The translations under genes and the position numbers were made by a program. Source: Chrysomallon squamiferum (Eukaryota > Mollusca > Gastropoda > Neomphalida > Peltospiridae). Taken from it: DNA of 64,000 nucleotides. The notes beneath the pieces were generated by a model. It was not told the DNA's origin. It was given only the letters and a program-made list of their open reading frames with translations, and searched no databases. Numbering within the stretch: the stretch's first letter is position 1; each line of letters begins with the position of its first letter. The stretch is taken from contig CM022666.1 of assembly GCA_012295275.1 (NCBI GenBank), positions 9,605,423-9,669,422 of the forward strand. Reading direction: 5' to 3'. Of the stretch, positions 51,701 through 64,000 are shown in pieces.

Positions 51701-53640
51701 AGGATAGACATTGTGATGAAGAATTTCAAATATCTAAAAATACAGAGCTATTTAGACAGATGTAAAACACATAATGTGTTAACATGTTCATTTTGTATTA
51801 AGAAGTATCAGTGTCACAGTCCAGTGTGTGAGTTTAAAACAAACATCAGTACAAGTAGCACAAGTTCTAAACAGAGAAAGTAAAAATCTACACATAATTA
51901 ACACACACACACTAGTTTGATAGCTGTAAAGCACAAAATACAATATGTTTACACATTTACATTTGCAGGCTGCTTTTCTCAGGTAATGTTATTAAGAAAT
52001 GGACATTTAAACAGACCTAGAGTACACTGATGAACACCTCAAAGGGTTGTGACAAACAGACATCAGATGTCACATTTTGGAAAATAAAGAACTTGAAGAA
52101 AATCTTGAAAGAATTAAATGAGTTTAATCTCTTACAGTTGAAAATTTTTTCTACAACACAGACTTTATTTAGGAGCAGGTAATAAAAGTCCTACATAAAC
52201 ACAACAAGACAATTTTCAACTGAAATGAATGTAAGGAGTTTCAGGTGACACAAGTTTTAGAAATAACAAATATTACTTGTGACAAACAGAATTTAGATGT
52301 TACATTTTGGAAAATACAAAACTAGGTATGTGTCAACTCAGATTGGAGTGTGTGTGGATGTACACTGTCACAATGAAGGTCAAGTATGTAAAACTACACT
52401 GTCATAGTCCAGTGTGTGTTTTTAGAACAAACACATGAGTACAAGTAACAACTTCAAAACAGAAAAACTAGAAATCTATGTTATTAACATACTAGTTTTA
52501 ACATTTCAGCAGTAACAAATGTTACTTGTGACAGTTGTCACATTTTGGAAAATACAGACAGGAGTTTGTGTGGATAGACACTGCGATGAAGAATTTCAAT
52601 TATCTAAAAATACAGAGCTATTTAGACAGAAGTAAAACACATAATGTGTTAGCATGTTCATTTTGTATCAAGAAGTATCAGTGTCATAGTCCAGTGTGTG
52701 AGTTTAAAACAAACACATCAGTACAAGTAGCACAAGTTCTAAACAGAGAAAGTAAAAATCTACACATAATTAACACACACACACTAGTTTGATAGCTGTA
52801 AAGAACACAATAAAATATGTTTACACATTTACATTTGCAGGCTGTTTTTCTCAGGTAATGTTATAAAAAAAAATGGACATTTAAACAGACCTACAGTATA
52901 CTGATGAAGACCTCAAAGGGTTAACATTATATAGTGTGAAACTTGTGGTTATTGAATACTAATGAAACGTCTCTTTCCGACAGTTTTTATTGTATCCACT
53001 GATCCTGATACCTGAAAGTGCTGTTTAATGCCTGAAAGTACCAGTCAGAGAAGTTTTACAGAAATTTCTTGCGAGCTAGTGAATATGAAGACATAATATA
53101 AATCAACATTCAGCTAACCAACAAAATACAACAACTTATTTAACAAGTCTCTGCAATCAAGATGTTATACAATACTGTGCCAATTAGAGAACAAAACTTG
53201 TAAATAACAGGAGCAGTTGTAAAAAATCCTAAATAAACACAACAAGACAATTTTCAACTGAAATGTATGTAAGGAGTTTCAGGTGAAAGAGATTTCAGCA
53301 ATAACAAATGTTATTTGTGACAGATTGACATCAGTTGTCACATTTTGGAAAATACAGAACTACACATGTAACAACACAGATTGGAGTTTGTGAGGATAGA
53401 CATTGTGATGAAGAATTTCAAATATCTAAAAATACAGAGCTATTTAGACAGAAGTAAAACACATAATGTGTTAACATGTTCATTTTGTATTAAGAAGTAT
53501 CAGTGTCACAGTCCAGTGTGTGAGTTTAAAACAAACATCAGTACAAGTAGCACAAGTTCTAAACAGACAAAGTAGAAAACTACATGTAATTAACACAGAC
53601 ACATTAGTTTGATAGCTGTAAAGCACACAATAAAATATAT
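48720..53640. repeat. Higher-order repeat section of array B, right part (1.69-kb units)
   Basis: Landmarks repeat at 49,999, 51,689 and 53,381 (steps of 1,690 and 1,692) and at 50,845 and 52,535 (1,690). This unit lacks the roughly 0.7-kb module present in the 2.39-kb units of array A. The same 1.69-kb form occurs once at the right end of A's section (18,127 to 19,812). Confidence 0.88.
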
Positions 53641-55260
53641 TTACACATTTACATTTGCAGGCTGCTTTTCTCAGGTAATGTTATTAAGAAATGGACATTT
53701 AAACAGACCTAGAGTACACTGATGAACACCTCAAAGGGTTGTGACAAACAGACATCAGATGTCACATTTTAGAAAATAAAGAACCTGAAGAAAATCTTGA
53801 AAGAATTAAATGAGTTTAATCTCTTACAGTTGAAATATTTTTCTACAACACAGACTTTATTTAGGAGCAGGTAATAAAAGTCCTACATAAACACAACAAG
53901 ACAATTTTCAACTGAAATGAATGTAAGGAGTTTCAGGTGACACAAGTTTTAGAAATAACAAATATTACTTGTGACAAACAGAATTTAGATTTACATTTTG
54001 GAAAATACAGAACTAGACATGTAACAACTCAGATTGGAGTTTGTGTGGGTGAACACTGTACCAAAGTGCAAATATGTAAAACCAGACAGTTAGTTTTGAC
54101 AGTTGTAACACACATAATGCATTTACATGTTTACTTTGTATTAAGTATTAGTGTCATAGTTCAAAACAAACACATCAGTACAAGAAATACAACTTCTAAA
54201 CAGAGAAAGTAGAAGAGTACATGTAATTAACACAAACACACTAGTTTTGATAGCTTTAAAATACACAATAAGATATTTTTACATATTTAAACTTGTAGAT
54301 AGCTTCTGTAAGGTAATGTTATTAAGAAATGGGACACTTAAGCAGTCCTAATGTAGACTAATCAACCCTTCACAATGAGACAGCTACAGTGTGAGACTTG
54401 TGTTTATTAAATACTAATGATTCTAAGGTAGAAATTAGCTGTCTTCTTTCACTGAGATAAACTTGGCCATTAGCCATTAACAGGAAAGAATATTTGACTT
54501 ATACTTTCCCCTGGGTGGGAAAGCACATAACACAGATTGTGTTAAACATTAGCTTTGGTTAGAACAGTAAATAGCTGATGTTAATATTTATAAAGTTTGT
54601 CATAAAAGTGTCTAAAACTGATGTAAAACTCTCCAGTTATTAAACAAAACGTGAATGTAAGTTTTTGTTTTAATCTGTGGCATTCTCTCAAAACCTGTAA
54701 GAATCTAAGAAAGATGACACATTTATATACTTGTGTTCTAAACAAGAAGAAGAAAAAAATCTTGAAAGAATTAAATCAATTTTATCAATCACAGGTGAAA
54801 CATTTTACTACAAGAGAAATTTTATTTCAGAGCAGGTAAAAAAAGTACTTACATAAAACAAGACACTTTTGAAATTAAATGAATGTAAGGCATTTCAGGT
54901 AAAACAAATTTTACTTGTGGCAAATTAAAATTAGAAGTCATGTCTGGGAAAATTCAGAAATAGGTATGTAACAACTCAAATTGGAGGTTGTGTGGATGGA
55001 TGCTGTGACAAAGAATTTCAAATATGCAAAAACAGAGCTAGTTTTGACATCTGTAAAATGCATAATCTGTTTACAAGTTTACTTAGTGTTAAGTGTAAGT
55101 GTCATAGTCCAGTGTATGAGCTCAAAACAAACACATCAGTAGAAGTAACACAACTTCCAAACAGAGAAAAAAGATGTCCACATGTAATTAACACAAACAC
55201 ATTATTTTTATCAGCTGTAAAAATGTATTTAAGGAGTTTGAGGTAAAACATGTTACTTGT
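53640..55260. repeat. Diverged distal block of array B
   Basis: Matches 20,750-22,390 with few differences, for example AAACAAGATGG versus AAACACGATGG just beyond the border and small indels such as GTTCGTAACAAG versus GTTCTAAACAAG. Confidence 0.8.
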
Positions 55261-56753
55261 GAATGGCTGACATCAGTTCTCACATTCTGGTAAATAATGA
55301 ACTAGATAAAGTACAACTGAAGAGACTCTGATTACAAACAAGCAACTTGAAACTGGCATGGTAGGTTTCAGCATGACATGGAACACTAACATGACCCAAC
55401 ATTTTAGAGTTCCTGAAGAAAGAGGAGATAAGACAATATGGCAGGCAGCCAAGCACCAAACACGATGGAAATGGTGAGACACAATAGAAAAAGTCCTCTA
55501 TTAGCATACAATGCATGACTTTCGACACACCTACAACTGAAATAAACATGATCATTAACATAACTATAATCCCAAGATGAGAAACCACATATATTGTTAC
55601 TTTGGTAAATCAGAACTTTGGATAGAATAGGAACTTTTGGATGGATTTGTGATATCCTGAAAAAATGATATCAAAGTGTCTCATTTTTACATACTCATAT
55701 ACAATTTATATAAACCATAGCCATAAATATAAATATTTGTATATACGTTTGTGAAAGTATACATTTTTTATCTTTATACAGATTGATGGATAAATACACA
55801 TCTATAGACATACTGAAAAGAAAACAATTGTAAAATATTGTCTTATTTTTATTTAATAAAGTATTATTTTAACAGTAATATATAATTTAAAAAAAAAAAA
55901 AACCCAAAAAACTTATTTTATTGATAAAAGGAAACATGTCAAGATAATTGTTTTACAAATAATACATTTATTTTTATAAAGAAGAAAAATAATTTTACCA
56001 CATGCAGTTTGCAATCGTTTTTTGGCACTTTCTGGATAGAATTAATCTTGTATTTGAAATAAATTATATGTTTGTATAAATAACCTTTTTGGCATATAAT
56101 AATAATAGTGTTGTTGTTATTATTTTTATTGCAATATACAGTATGAATGATTAAAATGTTTCTTTTTATTCCTCTAATGGTATGAAGATAAGGGAAATTG
56201 ATCATGTTCAGCTGTATTCCCATACAAGATTCCTGTATTACTAAAGAAGAATATGTACATTTTTATCTTTAAAATTAGCTACTAGAACAAAATAACTATT
56301 TTGAGCATGGGCTGGTCACCAGTGACAAATAAAACAATCATTCAGTATTAAGCACAGCAATTTGTGAGCACCACCAAAGCAGCACTCAAAAACTAACAAA
56401 ACAAGTTATTTTAAAATCAAACACACTGCTAATCTGTTTCTCCAAACATCATACATCAATAATAATGGTTTTGACAGGATGTAGATAATGAAATGAAATG
56501 GTAACAATATCTGGGGGTTCTATATTAGTTAATTTATGATAAAAATGAAGACTTCAAATAACATACAAGTCATTCTGTGTTGATTTAAAATTGATGGGCA
56601 CATTTTATATTTTATACACACTACATATTGTGAAAAGGAATATTTATTAAAATTTGCCAGGCTTAAAAAATATCTTTCAGACAATGTGCATAACTTTATG
56701 AATAATATTTATTATTTTTTCATGTAAAGGAATATCTATATAAATGAAGCTAC

Positions 56754-56793
<40 letters not shown>

Positions 56794-59700
56794 GATTTTA
56801 AACCTACTCTAAATCTCAATTTTTTATCTCAATAAATAGGAGCATTTGATACAAATTTCAGGCAATTGGTTTGTAATATATTAACAGCAAAAACTGGAAT
56901 ATATTAAACACAAAAAGTTACTTATTTTCAATGAAGTGTTACTCTTACACTATTGTGAGTCAATCACTTCATGATTTTTCACCGTTTCAATAATTTTATT
57001 AAATTTATATTCGTTTCACTGGTTGTTTTTTAAAAAACTTTTTAGAATATAAATCTTATCATTACATATATAAAAATATCTCAAAATGGTTTTGTTCACA
57101 CACATATAATAATATTTCAATATTTTTCTAATAAATATAGAAAAAAAAAATCTTATATATATGTAAGAAAAAATAATTAGAAAAGGAAAATGTAGAAAAC
57201 CTTTACCATCTACTGCTGATTATAAAGTCCAGTGCACATTTATTAGTATAAAGTATTTGTAAAATTAATTAATATTATACTGCAAATACATAAATCTTCA
57301 TCAGATGAAGAATAAACTGACTGAGCATTTATCCGATTGTCTGAATACGTTGCTCATTTCAACTAAAAAACCATTTTATATCCAAGTATATTAAAGCATT
57401 GATAGTGTGAATTTGATACTATAAAAGTATTTGCATATGGGGAAAAAAAAATACATTCAATTTTAAAATATGGTATAAAAACAAAGCAAAACATTTTTTT
57501 TAATAATTTCCTCTAAAAATTTTTGTTTTTATGGCACAGCTTAGTATATATGTAAAGAAAGATAAGAATAAAATGCCCAATATAATTTTGTTTCGTTGTA
57601 GTAACTTTAGATATTTGCTAATAACACACACACACACACACATTATACATAAAATTAAGTACAGCAACTTCTGTATTTCGATGTATGTAAAAATGATACT
57701 TTGAAAACAAATAAAACCAAATCATTTTTTTTATTTTTTTTTTTTAATAAATGATAGACTTATATGGCAAATATGAATAATATTTCTCTAAAAAAAATGT
57801 AATTAATTAATAATAATAAATGAAAAATATGAAATGAATAGTATAAAATGACATCTGTAATAAAAAAAAAAATTCAGCAGCTTCTATGCATTTTTATACT
57901 TTATTATAAGCAAAGTTTTTTGAAATGTAAAAAAAAAAAAATAATAATAATAATTAAAATCTCATTATATAAAATATATATCTGGACTGTTTATATTTTT
58001 AATCATTTTCAAAATACACAAATTTTTTAGTTCAAACAAAAGGTTAAATAAACACACCTCCTAATGACCTAGCATTTACTGTATAAAACCTACACTGAAT
58101 CAACATTAAATTTTATAAAACAAAAATATATATAAAAATAAAATTTACAAGACCAAAAAAATTAAGATTGGCCACACACCTATACATGGATTTAAAATAT
58201 ACTGAAACTATTTAAAGATACTAAAACTTTTGATTCAGTTGTATAAGTACCTCTCTTTAACGTAACAAAAAATTAGATCTTATAACACCAAAATGTTATA
58301 AAAAAATGTTTAACATACAGAAATTTACCTTAACTGTACTTAAACTAGTTCTCTTCGGCTTCAAATTTTTTTAATTGTTTTTACAAAATTAAAAAAAAAA
58401 AAGTTACACAAATTGTTATATATACAGTATTATACAAAATTAGTTTTAGGATAGAAAAAAATACATGTTTAGAAAAAATTACAAGGCAGTTTATATTAGT
58501 GATTCCTAATGTTTTGATGTCGCATCCCCTGATGTCAAGATGAGTTTTTGGTTCAGCTTCCCACTGTAAAACCCATCTCCTCCAAAATGGATCTCGGTTC
58601 ATCAGATTCCTATATGAGAAATGGAGAAACATTTTTAAAAAGTTCTTCTTTTACTTTTTATTTTGTTCTTTTCAAACATTTACTTATGTACATTTTTTCT
58701 TTCATCTATTTATTTTAATTTTCAATAAATTTAATAAAACATTTGTTACGTTTCCACACTTAATCAATATATTATTATTATTAGTTTGTTTTGGACATTT
58801 TTAATTGTAAATTTTCTTTTTCTTTATATTATAATCATTTATTATTATTATTTATTTAAAAAACTGTTTTTGTATTTTTTATCAAAAGAATAAAAAATGT
58901 TATTTAAAAGTAAAATGTTTCACTTTTTTCTTTTTGAACTAAAGAGTATATAATATTTTTGTCATAAAATTTATTTTTGTTGCTATATTGTATTAAAATT
59001 GAATTGAAGAAGATACTGACTTGCATTCAAAATGGTAAATAAAACAAAAACAACATAACAGAAGTAAACAATAATTCAACACTCCCCCAGTACACAACAA
59101 AAATAAAGGAATACCAAATAAAAACAGAAAAGTGTCACAGAATTTTACTATAATTATATTTATTACTTTATTTTTTTATTTGTCAACTTTTTATTTGTAT
59201 GTTTTGAATCAGATTGTTGTTGTTTTAAATTTAACTGAGATTTAAAACAAATTAAATACAAAACTAAAGGACATATTGATGCACAAGTGTCTAAAAATGA
59301 ATAAATTAATAAGAAATATGATTAATTTGTTTTTAGTAAATAATTGTTATGCACAGAGGGTAGGGGTGTTGTTAGAACAAAATCAAACAAAGTAACTGAA
59401 AACGTCACCAAACTACCTGCATGCAGTTACAGAAACATTAACAATATATAATAAGAATAATTTACACAATCCCAAATGAAGAGGTAAAAAGATTCACAAG
59501 AAGGTGTTAACATGCATACATGCAGAAAAGATTAACAAACATGAATAAAAAATAAAAATAAAAAAATTTAATAAAGAAGAACCCTGTTTTTAAAAATAAT
59601 ATTTTCTCATTTTATTACTGCCTGTCAGAATTATTTTATCTATTTAAGTTTTAATTATAAGTTTTTATTTATTTGTTCTCCATTCCTCAGACAGGGAAAA

Positions 59701-59846
59701 AAATAATATTAACATAACAAAAATAACAGCAATGCCATGAATAAATAAATTAATTAAAATAACAATAAAATTTTTAAAAACAAATTTTAAAAATAAAAAA
59801 TGGAAGTTTAAAAAAAAGCACTGAACAAAAAACAACAGTCCAATAC
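55261..59846. other. AT-rich non-coding flank, copy B
   Basis: Near-identical to 22,391-26,970, shifted by about 32,868 bases. Most differences are homopolymer lengths. It includes the counterparts of the ATT and AC microsatellites. The exon-like segment beginning at 58,609 on the minus strand is frameshifted here relative to copy A. Confidence 0.75.
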
Positions 59847-59981
59847 CAGAATGTTATGTTCAAAAAGTCTAAAAAGCCCGAGGCGTGATCTACGTTTACT
59901 GAGCCATCTGTGAATAGCTGTCTGCATCTGCAACACCTCATCATCTTCTATGAGCATCTGAACAACACTGTCACTCCATTG
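59847..59981 (-). CDS. Exon candidate of unknown minus-strand gene, copy B (open)
   Basis: This is the intact version of the 26,972-27,102 segment. After acceptor-like TAATTTATCACAG the frame reads QWSDSVVQMLIEDDEVLQM, then QTAIHRWLSKRRSRLGLFRL, and reaches a donor-like CTG|GTATTG. The frame also stays open upstream to a methionine at 60,014 and downstream to a stop near 59,808, so the exon limits are uncertain. The composition is protein-like, but the family is not recognised. The comparison with copy A, whose indels disturb the frame in the middle, suggests that B is closer to the true sequence. Confidence 0.35.
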
Positions 59982-60014
59982 CTGTGATAAATTACACAAC
60001 TCTGTTGTAAGCAC

Positions 60015-60770
60015 TTTACATTAACCATAATATTACACTACAGTAACCAGGTATTACATTATCCTATAGTAAACATGTATTTCATTACAGTAACAGCTAT
60101 TACAGGAATCATACAGTATCCAACTATTACATTACATAACCATATATTACATTAAACTACAGTAACCTGGTATTACACTGCCCTACAGCAAGAATGTATT
60201 ACATTATAGTTACCATGTATTACATAATAATTACCATGTATTACATTGCACTACAGTAACTATTTGTTAGATTACAGTAACAAGATATTATATTACAAAA
60301 AGTAATGTTAAACAAGACAACAGCAAACATATATCATATTACCATAACCTTGATACAGTATAGTAATCACTAATTACATTATAGAAACCAGGTATTAATT
60401 ATAAATTCTAGTAACAATGTCACATAATACAACAGCAAACATGTATTACATTATATGACAATAGCAAACACATTACATTGTACAACATGTAGTAACAATT
60501 TGATACATAACACTCTGACCACTAGGTATTACAGTATGTGACAATGTAGGAATTATGTTACAATTATCTATTTTAAATTACATTATACTTGGATTTCTTC
60601 TCTAGGGTTTTATTAAACATTTATTGTAAAACAATTAATGTAAACATTTAAAATTTTTAACATTAACCTCAGACTTTACTTTACAGTAAATAGATGTTAA
60701 AATTCTTAACATTTTAGTAACAGAAACCAAACCAATCAAGTATTAAATGATTCTACTGTAACCATGATAT
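60015..60770. repeat. Degenerate minisatellite, copy B
   Basis: Same tract as 27,140-27,879. It continues beyond the point where copy A is cut, through ACTGTAACCATGATATTACTG, into single-copy sequence. Confidence 0.8.
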
Positions 60771-62672
60771 TACTGTTCACAAATAATCAACTGTGATACA
60801 TTTTAGCACACTATACTTTGTTAAGCTTTCATGCCAGCATAATAAAAATGAAAATTATTTCTGTATGCTATAATATTACACACTGTATATTGTACATTAT
60901 GCTTCAGCAGACAGATAGAGCAGAAATATAATGTAAAATAAACTACAATAAACCAAAAAAATGATTGAGAATGTATTATTTTAATTAATAAAGTAACCAC
61001 CATTTATTTATTAAATTCTGTTGTTTTGTTTGATGCTTTTTTTCATTTGGGGGGGCCGGTCTTCAGATTTTTCTTTTCTTTATTTTCTTCAAGGTTATGT
61101 TTTGTTTTTACATTTTGCATTTTATTTTGGACATTGACTTTCTTTTTCTTTTTTCTTTATTTATTTTTTTTTGTTGTTGTTTTTAATTATCCTTTTTTAA
61201 AGGCTATCATTTTGTTTTTTAATAAATTAAAACAGAAAAATAAATTAAATAAAAACAAAACACTTTAAGCCATCTGTGTTTATTTATTATGTCGAATTTG
61301 TGCTTTATACATTTATAATTCCATACAAGATACATCAGCCAATTAATGTTTAATAAATCACTGTACAGAGAAAGTTAACAAATATGCATATAAATATCAT
61401 AAAAGGAAGAAATTAAGTGAATATGAGGTGTAGCAAAGTATGTCTAACCAAATGAAAATTGTATCCCTGTCAAATATGTATATGTAGATTAATCATTAAT
61501 GTTACCTTATTTTCAATGTCACTTTTAATCATTTATTTATATCTATTTTTATATATTCTATTTCATTTTATTTTTATTATATCATTTTATTTTCATTTAT
61601 TTATTTTTTTTTTTTTTTGGTTTTTGGAATGTTTGATATTTTTAAATTTTATTTATCTAAATTTATTTTTACCTACTTTCGAACATATTCAAAGCAAAGG
61701 ATGGCAGTGTATAAGTATAGTTAAACATTAACTCTCAGAATTACCTATGCCCCATCCCCAAATACATGTAGCTTAAACCAAAGTGTATGAAACAAAACCT
61801 AGATTATTAATACTGACAAAGTGACAAATTTCTGAACATTTTCCCTGTCACACTCACTACATTAGATAAATTTTGATATTTTTATTAATGAAATTATCTA
61901 AATATCAAACTGATTAATAAACAATCATTAATAGTTCTGGGAGTAAAAAATGAATATATTACATATATACATATATATATATATATATATAAAATATAAC
62001 CCCACAAAAAAAAAAAAAAAAAAAAAAAGAAAGGATATTCCAACAAAACCATTCAACTGTGCTTGTGCTTGAAATGAAATCAAACCAAAAGTTGAAACTT
62101 GAAAATTATATTCTATCACACCCTACATATCAAATAACTTAATTCTTGATACACTACTGCTCAGCTACCTTTAAGTTGTACCAATCTGAATGATCTAAAT
62201 TTACATTTTCAATCTTTAATTTATTTGTTTTTTAGCAACCACTACATTTTCTATTCTTTTTTTTTCAAATCAAAAAGCAAAAAGGAAGAACAATTCTTAA
62301 TGACCATAAAATTTTTTTTTAAAGTTTATTACTTTAATAATAACAGGAAGATGAATAAAAATTAAGCAGATGTGAAAGCCAACAGTAACAACCAAAAAAA
62401 AAAGATAAGACCAGAAGAAAATGTTAAACAACTATACAGGTGATAAATGCAATACTAGAATTTAGCCACTATATACAGTGTCAACAAAACATAACAAATA
62501 TAAATAATAATGGAACGTTATGCCATGGATGTGGCATTTATAAAATAATAATAAAAAGTTTTGGTCACACATTTAATTCACAATAATGCCAATAATTGTC
62601 TGTAATTGTTTTGTTTTTTTACTAATCCTAAAAATGGAGATCATGTGACATTCAAGTGACCATGCAGCACTC
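60771..62672. other. AT-rich single-copy sequence
   Basis: No gene supported. It contains T-rich runs (61,040-61,260 and 61,540-61,680), an (AT)n run near 61,970-61,990 and a run of about 22 A near 62,007-62,028. Open frames here are Phe/Leu-rich products of T-runs. Confidence 0.6.
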
Positions 62673-62717
62673 TCAGCCTAATCCGTGATCCTCAAAGAAT
62701 CCCTGGGGGGTTTCCTC
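62673..62717 (-). CDS. Candidate short terminal exon (14 codons plus stop)
   Basis: On the minus strand a very good acceptor, ACTTATCTCTTCTCTACAG (its AG at 62,718-62,719), is followed in phase 0 by EETPQGFFEDHGLG and TGA (62,673-62,675). Local GC is much higher than in the surroundings. The candidate upstream partner would lie further right, possibly beyond the window. The family is not recognised. Confidence 0.4.
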   Translation of the reverse strand, partial: EETPQGFFEDHGLG

Positions 62718-63832
62718 CTGTAGAGAAGAGATAAGTAACCATGGCAATGATATACATTTTCTTTTTTGAAAAAATTAAAAATTTAAAAAAAACCTGAGGA
62801 ATGGAGATTTAAAAAAAAAAAATATATATATATATACACACACATTATAAAAATTATTTAAAATAAATAAAAATAAAATAAGTATGTATAAGAAAGAACT
62901 TTTTTTTTTTTTAAATGTATATATATATATATATATTAAAATTACTAGTTAACTATTATCCATTGACTTAGTAATCTTATTTGCCAATACTTATTCATTT
63001 TTAATGCAATGACCCACACATTATCAGAATACTTTTTAATTCTGAAAAGAAATCTAGATGAGAGAATACAGTAGATTTAGAATTCTTTAGAAAGTTCACT
63101 GAAATATACAGTACATATACTGTGAATACAGTACACAAATATGTTATTTCTGGACACAAAATGGCACAGAATACATTATGTCCTGGATATGGTGTATGGT
63201 ACATTCAACATACCAGAGAACATGCATGGGATATATTGTTATTCAGTGTACCATACAGTATACTCTAGACATACTTTCTAGGTATAGTTGATACTGAAAA
63301 ACCAAAATAAAATGTTTTTCTTGGAAAAAGTAAATATTCTTAAGTACGACTACAACAACTTTTCCCTTTAATGACCTTCACCAATTGTCATAAATCCCTC
63401 AACTGTTAATTTTAATTCTAAACAAGCAGATACGTCTTATCATGAAGCTTTTACTTCAGTTTCATTTTTTTTGTATTGTAGGTTTTTAGATCATGAACTT
63501 ATGTCAACTGCTTAGCATTTGAATTACCTTTAATAATTATCTAGCACTGACAAGCACAAATACCACTAAATATAAATTATATAAAAGTTTTGTTAAAAAT
63601 TATTTGCTTTTTATTATAACAGATTTTATAATATCTTTAATATGTGCATAGAAAAATAACATTAAAAAAATAATAATAATAAAAAAGACAGACAGAAGAG
63701 TGCAAGCTAATGAATAACTGAAGAATATTGAACAACATCACTATGGACAAAGTATATTAACAAACAAACAAGTAAAAAAAATAAGGGTTAAAGTAGACGA
63801 AGAGGAATGCGACTCTAACCTGCGGGGTGACA
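62718..63832. other. AT-rich interval with short AT microsatellites
   Basis: (AT)n near 62,822-62,834, (TA)n near 62,917-62,937 and a degenerate ACAGTACATATAC-rich patch at 63,100-63,290. No gene supported. If the two terminal-exon candidates belong together, this is an intron. Confidence 0.5.
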
Positions 63833-63877
63833 TTATGTTAATCCATACTCCTTTAGAGCTGTTTCTATTGCCTCGTC
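63833..63877 (-). CDS. Candidate second terminal exon (14 codons plus stop)
   Basis: On the minus strand ACTTGGTTTTTTAAG (AG at 63,878-63,879) precedes DEAIETALKEYGLT and TAA (63,833-63,835). The segment is 45 nt, the same length and phase as the candidate at 62,673-62,717. Both end in an acidic residue plus aromatic/His-Gly-Leu pattern (EYGLT and EDHGLG). They may be alternative ends of one gene whose other exons lie to the right. The acceptor is weaker than the one at 62,718. The frame also continues four residues upstream (WFFK) before a stop further left, so the exact start is uncertain. Confidence 0.35.
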   Translation of the reverse strand, partial: DEAIETALKEYGLT

Positions 63878-64000
63878 CTTAAAAAACCAAGTAATGTTTC
63901 ACATAAAGAGAAACACTGCATTTGTTTTTTTCATCCATCAATTAAAAATTACTTGTAAAATAATATTAAATTTCTTATATGACATTTATATGAATATTTA

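Larger units (their letters stand above)
39985..55260. repeat. Complex tandem-repeat array B (second, rearranged copy)
   Basis: It is built from the same subunits as array A and in the same orientation, beginning near TTACATCCACTGATCTGTCT. Order: 40,310-41,125 equals A 340-1,170; 41,130-43,900 is higher-order-type sequence; 43,900-48,720 equals A 3,150-7,960 including the mariner; 48,720-53,640 is higher-order sequence with 1.69-kb spacing; and 53,640-55,260 equals A 20,750-22,390. From mariner to the distal block it is about 7.9 kb shorter than A, and it has extra higher-order sequence to the left of the mariner block. Confidence 0.92.

Noticed and set aside
1-55260. CRISPR-like array
   Set aside because: Units are hundreds of bases long, diverged and without short unique spacers, in a clearly eukaryotic genome.
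61026-61731. Phe/Leu-rich frames of 80-90 codons
   Set aside because: Products of long T runs; no signal of a genuine membrane protein.
1-64000. tRNA and rRNA genes
   Set aside because: No cloverleaf with A and B boxes and no conserved rRNA segments were noticed on reading; a dedicated scan was not possible.

Overview
The window is nuclear DNA of a metazoan, most likely an invertebrate. It has an AT-rich, CpG-poor composition, a spliced gene with GT-AG introns, many simple repeats, mariner-type and hAT-type transposon relics and tandem-array DNA. Nothing prokaryotic or organellar is visible. I cannot fix the phylum from sequence alone. A run of exactly 200 N at 27,880-28,079 looks like a fixed-size scaffolding gap.

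Layout. (1) 1-22,390: a complex tandem-repeat array (array A) of diverged subunits with higher-order periods of about 2.39 kb and 1.69 kb, interrupted by a decayed mariner-like transposon at 5,417-6,583. (2) 22,391-27,879: AT-rich flank ending in a degenerate minisatellite, with two weak minus-strand exon candidates. (3) The 200-N gap. (4) 28,080-29,339: the 3' exons of a ZRSR2-like U2AF35-related splicing factor, the only confidently identified cellular gene. It is cut by the gap and carries a one-base frameshift. (5) 29,340-39,980: mixed sequence with a minus-strand terminal-exon candidate, a broken hAT transposase, an 89-codon open exon candidate, microsatellites, a 2.2-kb GT-rich strand-asymmetric tract, a CCAAT-rich block and a CA-rich minisatellite. 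(6) About 39,985-55,260: a second, shorter and rearranged copy of the array (array B), with its own mariner copy at 46,207-47,353. (7) 55,261-60,770: a near-identical second copy of the AT-rich flank. (8) 60,771-64,000: single-copy AT-rich sequence with two 45-nt minus-strand terminal-exon candidates.

The main structural observation is that region 1+2 and region 6+7 are the same locus represented twice. The flank copies match at a nearly constant offset of about 32.87 kb, and copy A stops at the N gap exactly where copy B continues. The two explanations are a retained alternative haplotype joined by scaffolding, or a recent segmental duplication. The arrays themselves differ by large length changes, as expected for unequal exchange in satellite DNA.

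The many 64-85 codon open frames in the arrays begin at TTG, repeat with the satellite and break down in diverged subunits. I treat them as by-products of the repeat, not genes. The array does have notable internal structure: recurrent short palindromes, including a TALE-homeodomain-like one, and forkhead-like motifs in most subunits.
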